Shown in pieces: positions 7,047 through 11,498 of a stretch of DNA of 11,498 bases. A program made the position numbers and the translations under genes. The stretch is from an uncultured Collinsella sp. GTDB lineage: Bacteria; Actinomycetota; Coriobacteriia; Coriobacteriales; Coriobacteriaceae. Location of the stretch: assembly GCA_937981515.1 (NCBI GenBank), contig CALJNY010000173.1:1-11498 (forward strand), given 5' to 3'. How positions within the stretch are numbered: the stretch's first letter is position 1; the number at the start of each line of letters is the position of its first letter. The notes beneath the pieces are model-generated. The model was not told the DNA's origin. It saw nothing but the letters and a program-made list of their open reading frames with translations, and ran no database searches.

Positions 7047-7070
7047 TGATATGTTAGCCATGGCTCACAA
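7042..7070 (-). promoter_or_regulatory. Predicted promoter of the ABC transporter pair
   Basis: On the minus strand TTGTGA (7070-7065) is followed, after 17 bases, by AATGAT (7047-7042), four of six matches to -10. Transcription would start near 7035, giving a leader of about 37 bases. The -10 box overlaps that of the opposing AraC promoter. The match is moderate, as expected for an activator-dependent promoter. Confidence 0.4.
7052..7069. promoter_or_regulatory. Near-perfect 18-base palindrome between divergent promoters
   Basis: TGTTAGCCATGGCTCACA is symmetric except for one base pair, with the perfect 10-base core AGCCATGGCT (7056-7065). A second overlapping inverted repeat, TGGCTC/GAGCCA (7061-7066 with 7073-7078), shares its right arm. 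It covers the spacer of the ABC promoter and the start of the AraC transcript, so a bound protein could affect both directions. Confidence 0.4.
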
Positions 7071-7083
7071 TCGAGCCAGGCGT

Positions 7084-7119
7084 GGACGTTTCTGCAAAGG
7101 AAAGGGACGCTTTTGCAAA
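7084..7119. repeat. 15-base direct repeat with 21-base period, candidate AraC-family binding site
   Basis: GGACGTTTCTGCAAA (7084-7098) and GGACGCTTTTGCAAA (7105-7119) match at 13 of 15 positions. The 21-base spacing is two helical turns, the arrangement used by AraC-family dimers on tandem half-sites. The repeat lies in the leader of the AraC gene and runs into its start codon, suggesting autoregulation, control of the divergent ABC promoter about 35 bases away, or both. Confidence 0.5.
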
Positions 7120-8117
7120 TGCGGCGGGCAGCGACCGACATAACCGAACTCTACGCACCACAGTTTGAGCAGTTTGGCCTGGAGCTTTCCGGCAATGGCG
7201 CCGTCTTTACCGGCGAGGTGGCAAACGACCGGGCGCACGGCCGCGCATGGATCATGCCTCTCTCCCCTGCCTGCATCGTCATGGAGCATTTCATCACCCC
7301 GACGCGCGATATGTACCTGGCCGAATACACACCCGAGCCATACGCCTGCGTGAGCGAGGTCAGCGCGCCCACACTTACATGCATGCCCGAGGCTGGCATA
7401 ACGCCCGCGAACCTTAAACCATTGCATGGACCGTGGCCAAACAATGCCGTTTGCAGCTTTATCCAAGATAGCTGTGGCGAGGAATTAAGCCCGCTGTTTG
7501 CGGGGGAGCTTTATCACTCGCGCTCGGTACTCTTTTTGCCTGGATATTTTGACGAACTGGAGCACCGCTATCCCACCGAGTTCGCGGGAATCTTTGAGGC
7601 GTTTGCCGAGCCATGGCACGAGGAAGCGACGTCTGCCATCTGCCACACGCCGCGCCGGATTAACGAGGAACGCGCCCGCACCGTAGGCGGACACGTCTAT
7701 ATGCAGGGCATCGTGGAGACCATGGTCGCGGAGCTCGCCTGTTCGCGTGCGGCCCACAAGCAGGCGCGGCAGGCGGCAGACACACGCGTCAGCATAACCA
7801 TTGCCGAAGAAGCAACGGCAATGATTGAGCGCGCGCTCGACAAAGGCAGACGTGTGGGTATCAACGAGGTGGCCGAGAGGCTCTACACAAGCCGCTCCAA
7901 ACTATGCGCCACCTTTAAGGCCCAAACTGGCGAGTCCCTGGGCGCCTACATTCGCAGACGCCGTATGGAGCGAGCACAGGACCTTTTGGCCGATAGCTCG
8001 CTCACGATAGCGCAGGTGGCTGAGCGCCTAGGCTACCCTCAGCAGGCCGCCTTCGCCCAAGCCTTCAAGCAACACACCGGCACAACCCCCACCGCTTGGC
8101 GTTCCCAGCACCAGTAA
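7113..8117 (+). CDS. AraC-family transcriptional regulator
   Basis: A 334-residue protein with an N-terminal region (about 1-230) unlike the standard cupin sensor, and a C-terminal AraC double helix-turn-helix (about 232-334). The first reading helix is around INEVAERLYTSRSKLCATF (250-268); the second is around LTIAQVAERLGYPQQAAFAQAF (297-318), ending in the family's Gly-x-x-Pro turn (GTTPTAWR). Such proteins bind a small ligand or ferric-siderophore and activate a nearby promoter. It diverges from the two ABC genes, the same layout as ybtA and ybtPQ. The start is uncertain: TTG at 7113 has AAAGGGA 6 bases upstream, while ATG at 7119 would leave 12 bases. Both fall inside the direct repeat. 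The ligand is unknown; regulation of the neighbouring ABC genes is a strong inference. Confidence 0.9.
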   Translation: MQMRRAATDITELYAPQFEQFGLELSGNGAVFTGEVANDRAHGRAWIMPLSPACIVMEHFITPTRDMYLAEYTPEPYACVSEVSAPTLTCMPEAGITPANLKPLHGPWPNNAVCSFIQDSCGEELSPLFAGELYHSRSVLFLPGYFDELEHRYPTEFAGIFEAFAEPWHEEATSAICHTPRRINEERARTVGGHVYMQGIVETMVAELACSRAAHKQARQAADTRVSITIAEEATAMIERALDKGRRVGINEVAERLYTSRSKLCATFKAQTGESLGAYIRRRRMERAQDLLADSSLTIAQVAERLGYPQQAAFAQAFKQHTGTTPTAWRSQHQ

Positions 8118-8125
8118 GGAGCCAG

Positions 8126-8144
8126 CAAAGGGACAGCCCGTTTA
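8126..8144. repeat. Dispersed short repeat, copy 2
   Basis: CAAAGGGACAGCCCGTTTA matches 15 of 19 positions with 3387-3405. It lies 8 bases after the AraC stop codon, so the two copies flank the ABC/AraC locus. It contains GGGACAGCCC, a weak hairpin. Function is unknown. Confidence 0.35.
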
Positions 8145-8154
8145 CCCCATCCAC

Positions 8155-8183
8155 AAAAAATGAGGGCGCCATCGGCGCCCTCA
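8155..8183 (-). terminator. Strong rho-independent terminator (minus strand, possibly two-way)
   Basis: TGAGGGCGCC (8161-8170) and GGCGCCCTCA (8174-8183) form a perfect 10-base stem with a 3-base loop, extendable by two A-T pairs. On the minus strand it is followed by six Ts (8160-8155), a classic terminator for transcripts from the gat side. On the plus strand only a weak T-run follows, but it may also serve the AraC gene. Confidence 0.8.
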
Positions 8184-8288
8184 TTCACCAAATTCCATTC
8201 AGCCTACCTGAACCGAACGGCCGAGTCGTCTGGCCGGGGAAGCCCCGAGTCGCCGGGGTGTTTGCTCCAAATGAGTTCCGCATGCAAA
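8184..8288 (-). ncRNA. Candidate structured RNA between two terminators
   Basis: This 105-base stretch has no convincing coding frame but several hairpins before a strong terminator. Read on the minus strand: CCCCG/CGGGG (8258-8254 with 8247-8243), GGCC/GGCC (8235-8232 with 8222-8219), TTCAG/CTGAA (8212-8208 with 8202-8198), then the 8155-8183 terminator. The first two hairpins share the loop bases CGACTC. The CGGGG at 8247-8243 could pair instead with a second CCCCG at 8239-8235, so two alternative folds exist. It could be an independent small RNA, a product processed from the gatB 3' UTR, or only a structured trailer. I saw no clear promoter. Confidence 0.3.
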
Positions 8289-8311
8289 GAAGGCCACTAA
8301 ATGTGGCCTTC
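8282..8311 (-). terminator. Rho-independent terminator of the gat operon
   Basis: GAAGGCCAC (8289-8297) and GTGGCCTTC (8303-8311) form a perfect 9-base stem with a 5-base loop. On the minus strand the stem runs into TTCTTTG, a short T-rich tail. It lies about 67 bases past the gatB stop. The 8312-8377 part between them holds an imperfect GC-rich hairpin (8341-8374) and no gene. Confidence 0.65.
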
Positions 8312-8377
8312 GTCTTGCGCAGGACTGTTCGAAATTTTGAGGAAGCACCCGCCCTGCCGGGGCTCCCGGGTTCCCGT

Positions 8378-10054
8378 TTACGAGAGCGACGTTCTCAGCA
8401 ACTCGTTGAAGAGCTTCGGATTGCCCTTGCCGCGGCTCGCCTTCATGCACTGGCCCACCAAAAAGCCGATGACCTTTTGGTTGCCGTCACGATACTGCTG
8501 CGCCTGATCGGCACAGTTAGCCAGCACCTCGTCCACAATCGGCTGCAGCGCGCCGGCATCGCTCACCTGGCGCATGCCGCGCTCGTCGACGATCTTGTTG
8601 GGATCGTCACCGGTCTGGGCCATGGCCTCAAATACCTCGTGCGCCTGGTTGGAGCTGATGGCATCGGTCGCCAGCAGCTTGGCCAGCGCCGCCACCTGAG
8701 CCGGCGCGATGCCGGACTCGGCGAGCGACACGCCTGCGCCCTTAAGGTAGGCGATCATCTCGTTGACCAGCAGGTTTGCGACCGTCTGGGCCTCCTTGCC
8801 GGCCATACCGGCAGCGGCGGCCTCAAAGAACTCGGCAAACTCCGGGTCGCCGGCGATCTGCTCGGCGTCCGCCGCCTTAATGCCAAAGTCGGCCTCAAAA
8901 CGGACGCGCTTGGCATCGGGCAGCTCGGGAATCTCGCCTCGGCAGCGGTCGATGAACTCGTCATCCAGATCGAACGGCGCCAAGTCGGGATCGGGGAACA
9001 GGCGATAGTCGTCGGCCGTCTCCTTCACACGCATAACCACGGTGCGCTTGCGGCTGGGCTCCCAGTGGCGGGTCTCCTGATAGATGATGCCGCCCTCCTC
9101 GAGCACCTCGGCCTGGCGGCAAATCTCGTAGGCAAGGCCGTCATGCAGGCTCTTAAACGAGTTGAGGTTCTTGAGCTCGGTCTTGGTGCCCAGCTTGGTC
9201 TCGCCGCGGCGGCGCAGCGAAACGTTGCCGTCGCAGCGCATGGAACCCTTCTCCATGGAGCAGTCCGAAATGCCCAGCGTCACAAAAATGCGACGGAGCT
9301 TCTCCATAAACAGGCGAGCCTCCTCAGGCGTGCGCAGGTCGGGCTCGGTGACGAGCTCAATCAAAGGCGTGCCGCAGCGGTTGTAGTCGACGAGCGACTC
9401 GGCCGCAGCGGTAATGCGGCCCTCGGCGCCGCCCACATGGACCATCTTGGCGGCGTCCTCCTCCATATGAATGCGCAGGATGCGGATGGGCACCGTGTAG
9501 GAACCGTCCTCGCGACGCTCGGGCATCTGCAAGTTGGACGCGTCGTAGCTGGCCAGGTGACCGGCGCGCTGGTTACCCTCGCGCATGGTCGACGTCATGG
9601 ACGTGGACAGGCCCTCGGCGTTGGCCGAGGCGCTCGCCAGGCTCTGGGCCTCGGCCTCGCCAAACGCGCAGTCGGGGCGCGCGGCGGCACCGCGACCGGT
9701 CACGTCCAGATCCAGGTGACCGTACATGGCAAAGGCGACCGGACCCTGCGTAGTCTGGAAGTTCTTGGCCATATCGGGATAGAAATAGTGCTTGCGGTAG
9801 AACATCGAGTGGCGCTGGATCTCGCAGTTGGTGGCGAGACCGGCATTGACGATGCTCTCGATGGCGCGCTTGTTGGGCACCGGCAGGGCGCCGGGCAGGC
9901 CCAGGCACACCGGGCACACGTTGGCGTTGGGCTCGTCATCGTGGCTGAGCTTGCAGTTGCAGAACATCTTGGTATCGAGTGCGGTGAGCTCGGTGTGGAT
10001 CTCCAGGCCAATCACGGCCTCCCAATCCTGCAGGACCTCGGAAAGCTCCTTCAT
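8378..10054 (-). CDS. gatB: GatB, subunit B of Asp/Glu-tRNA amidotransferase
   Basis: GatB binds the mischarged Glu-tRNA(Gln) or Asp-tRNA(Asn), activates the acid with ATP and receives ammonia from GatA to make Gln-tRNA or Asn-tRNA. The 558-residue product shows WEAVIGLEIHTEL (11-23), a four-cysteine zinc knuckle (C32, C34, C47, C50), KHYFYPDMAKNFQ (88-100), HMEED (196-200), RCGTPLIELVTEPD (226-239), TKTELKNLNSF (290-300) and the tRNA-binding YqeY-like tail ending GKGNPKLFNELL. GatB proteins are normally about 475-500 residues. The excess comes mainly from an insertion at about 120-185, between the strand YGHLDLDV and ILRIHMEED, plus a smaller one at about 208-218. Its ATG overlaps the gatA stop (TAATG), with GGGAGGCGAG about 7 bases upstream, so the two subunits are coupled. 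Confidence 0.97.
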   Translation of the reverse strand: MKELSEVLQDWEAVIGLEIHTELTALDTKMFCNCKLSHDDEPNANVCPVCLGLPGALPVPNKRAIESIVNAGLATNCEIQRHSMFYRKHYFYPDMAKNFQTTQGPVAFAMYGHLDLDVTGRGAAARPDCAFGEAEAQSLASASANAEGLSTSMTSTMREGNQRAGHLASYDASNLQMPERREDGSYTVPIRILRIHMEEDAAKMVHVGGAEGRITAAAESLVDYNRCGTPLIELVTEPDLRTPEEARLFMEKLRRIFVTLGISDCSMEKGSMRCDGNVSLRRRGETKLGTKTELKNLNSFKSLHDGLAYEICRQAEVLEEGGIIYQETRHWEPSRKRTVVMRVKETADDYRLFPDPDLAPFDLDDEFIDRCRGEIPELPDAKRVRFEADFGIKAADAEQIAGDPEFAEFFEAAAAGMAGKEAQTVANLLVNEMIAYLKGAGVSLAESGIAPAQVAALAKLLATDAISSNQAHEVFEAMAQTGDDPNKIVDERGMRQVSDAGALQPIVDEVLANCADQAQQYRDGNQKVIGFLVGQCMKASRGKGNPKLFNELLRTSLS

Positions 10055-11498
10055 TACAGCTCGCCTCCCTTCCCGGCAAAATCGGGCGCGACGGAAAGCG
10101 CGGGCGCACCCGTGGCGGCATCGGCAAAGCCGCGCTCCAGGGCGCGGGCAAATGTGAGCAGCTGACGGTCCTTAAAGGCCGGACCAACCAGCTGGGCAGA
10201 AACGGGCAGCTGAGTATCCTCGCCCAGGCCCAGCGGCACCGAGATGCCACCGTTACCGCAAATATTGAGCGAAATGGTGTACAGGTCGGAGAGATACATC
10301 TGCGTGGGATCGCTGATCTCGCCAAACTTAAAGGCCGTGCGCGGCGAGGCGGGCATGAGGATGGTGTCCACCTTGGCATACGCGGCGTCGTAGTCCTGCG
10401 TGATGAGCGTGCGGGCCTTTTGCGCAGCGTAGTAGTACTTGTCGTACACGCCCGAGCTCAGCAGGTAGGCGCCGAGCATCTGACGGCGCTTGGCCTCGGC
10501 GCCAAAGCCGCGGGCGCGCGAGAGCGAGCTCTGGTCGGACAGGTTGGCGCAGCCCTCCTCCTGATAGCCGTAGCGAATGCCGTCAAAACGGGCCAGGTTG
10601 GAGAACGCCTCGGCAGGGCCGATGACGTAGTAGGCGGCGATGGCGGCGTCCAGGTGTGGCAGGTCGACCTCGACCAGCTCGGCGCCCTGGTTCTGCAGCT
10701 CCTGGGCGGCGCGCTGAACAGCGGCCTTGACCTCGGGCGTCAGGCCCTCGGCCTCCATAAACGCAGGGATAATGCCCACGCGCTTGCCCTCGATGCTGTC
10801 GTTGAGGTGCTCGGTAAAGTCGACGGCGCAATCCTGGCTGGTGCAGTCGTACGGATCGTGGCCCGCGCCGGTAAGCGCGTTCATGGCCAGCGCGACATCC
10901 TCGACCGTGCGGCCAAAGGGGCCCACCTGGTCGAGCGACGAGCCAAAGGCAACCACGCCGTAACGGCTCACGGCGCCGTACGTGGGCTTAAAGCCCACCA
11001 CACCGCACAGCGACGCCGGCTGGCGAATGGAGCCGCCGGTGTCCGAGCCCAGCGAGAGCGCGACCTCGCCCGCGGCGACGGCGGCAGCGGAGCCGCCCGA
11101 GGAGCCGCCGGGCACGCGCTCGGTATCCCAAGGGTTGTTGGTGCGGTGGAACGCCGAGCTCTCGGTGGAGCTGCCAAAGGCAAACTCGTCCATGTTGGCC
11201 TTGCCCATGGGCAGGCAGCCGGCATCGAGCATGCGCTGGACGCAGGTGGCGGTGTAGACGCTCTGGTAGTCCCCGAGCATGCGGGAAGCGCAGGTGGGGC
11301 GCGTGCCCACGAGGTTCATGTTGTCCTTAATGGCCAGCGGCACGCCCGCGAGCGGGGGCAGCGGCTTGCCTGCGGCACGGTCGGCATCCACGCGCGCGGC
11401 GGCCTCGAGCGCAAGCTCGGGCGCCACCTGCAGGAATGCCTGGACCCCGCCCTCGCGCGCCTCGATGGCGGCAAGGGAGGCCTGAGCCACCTCGGTGG
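10054..11498 (-). CDS. gatA: GatA, amidase subunit of Asp/Glu-tRNA amidotransferase, 5' end cut off
   Basis: GatA splits glutamine and passes the ammonia through a channel to GatB. The amidase-signature triad is visible, counting from the GTG at 11490: Lys55 (PLAIKDN), cis-Ser130 (GGSSGGS, 128-134) and nucleophile Ser154 (SDTGGSIRQP). The spacing between them equals that of Staphylococcus aureus GatA (Lys79, Ser154, Ser178), an offset of 24 residues. The reading frame stays open to the window edge with the fitting residues T-E before VAQASLAAIE, so the true start lies roughly 65 bases beyond the edge and the GTG is internal. The C-terminal part includes RRQMLGAYLLSSGVYDKYY and the closing GLGEDTQLPVSAQLVGPAF. 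gatC would be expected just upstream, outside the window. Confidence 0.97.
   Translation of the reverse strand, partial: TEVAQASLAAIEAREGGVQAFLQVAPELALEAAARVDADRAAGKPLPPLAGVPLAIKDNMNLVGTRPTCASRMLGDYQSVYTATCVQRMLDAGCLPMGKANMDEFAFGSSTESSAFHRTNNPWDTERVPGGSSGGSAAAVAAGEVALSLGSDTGGSIRQPASLCGVVGFKPTYGAVSRYGVVAFGSSLDQVGPFGRTVEDVALAMNALTGAGHDPYDCTSQDCAVDFTEHLNDSIEGKRVGIIPAFMEAEGLTPEVKAAVQRAAQELQNQGAELVEVDLPHLDAAIAAYYVIGPAEAFSNLARFDGIRYGYQEEGCANLSDQSSLSRARGFGAEAKRRQMLGAYLLSSGVYDKYYYAAQKARTLITQDYDAAYAKVDTILMPASPRTAFKFGEISDPTQMYLSDLYTISLNICGNGGISVPLGLGEDTQLPVSAQLVGPAFKDRQLLTFARALERGFADAATGAPALSVAPDFAGKGGEL

Noticed and set aside
8184-8288. Possible tRNA gene or attachment site in the structured spacer
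   Set aside because: The segment contains GGTTCAGG-like bases, but no acceptor stem or cloverleaf could be formed and no flanking duplication was seen.
9485-9700. Intein or insertion element inside gatB
   Set aside because: The insert is too short for an intein, lacks splice-junction residues and terminal repeats, and stays in frame.
8096-10165. A 689-codon plus-strand open frame opposite gatB
   Set aside because: It is exactly antisense to gatB, its translation is low-complexity (His/Gly/Leu/Arg/Ala-rich) with no recognisable motif, and high GC makes such antisense frames common.
11488-11490. GTG as the real gatA start
   Set aside because: The frame stays open upstream with fitting GatA residues, and the catalytic spacing shows about 24 residues are missing at the N-terminus.

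Overview
The window is bacterial, GC-rich and densely packed. Its style (high GC, actinobacterial-looking protein sequences, paired ABC exporter-fold proteins beside an AraC regulator, a DUF1490/DUF6110-like partner beside a metal P-type ATPase) suggests a gut Coriobacteriia such as Collinsella. That assignment is inference, because the window holds no rRNA or other phylogenetic marker.

Layout from left to right. (1) 1-817, minus strand: a toxin-antitoxin pair made of a ribbon-helix-helix RelB/DinJ-like antitoxin (395-748) overlapping a PIN-domain toxin (1-398) that runs off the left edge. The pair has its own promoter and a tandem TGCTAGC repeat at the predicted transcription start. (2) 812-3342, minus strand: a two-gene metal unit. 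It has a promoter with an AT-rich palindrome reminiscent of DtxR/MntR operators, an 81-residue membrane-anchored small protein (2982-3227), a 691-residue P1B-like heavy-metal ATPase (888-2963), and a rho-independent terminator. (3) 3380-8117: an AraC-family regulator (plus strand) diverges from two adjacent ABC exporter-fold half-transporters (minus strand). This layout recalls YbtA/YbtPQ of Yersinia. The 115-base divergent region holds face-to-face promoters, a near-perfect palindrome and a 15-base direct repeat with 21-base period. (4) 8118-8377: an intergenic stretch with two minus-strand terminator hairpins and a strongly structured segment between them, a candidate small RNA or 3' UTR element. 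(5) 8378-11498, minus strand: gatB and the 5'-truncated gatA, coupled by a TAATG overlap. They encode the B and A subunits of the GatCAB tRNA amidotransferase; gatC would be expected just beyond the right edge.

How the parts may work together: regions 2 and 3 plausibly form a metal-homeostasis neighbourhood, with a regulated metal-efflux ATPase and its small partner beside an AraC-controlled transporter of the siderophore/metallophore type. The gat genes are housekeeping. The most unusual items are the ATPase whose membrane metal motif lacks proline (SCA instead of CPC) with its small cysteine-bearing partner, the roughly 60-residue insertion in GatB, the structured intergenic RNA candidate, and the well-formed but uncharacterised operators. 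I saw no CRISPR array, insertion sequence, tRNA or rRNA gene.
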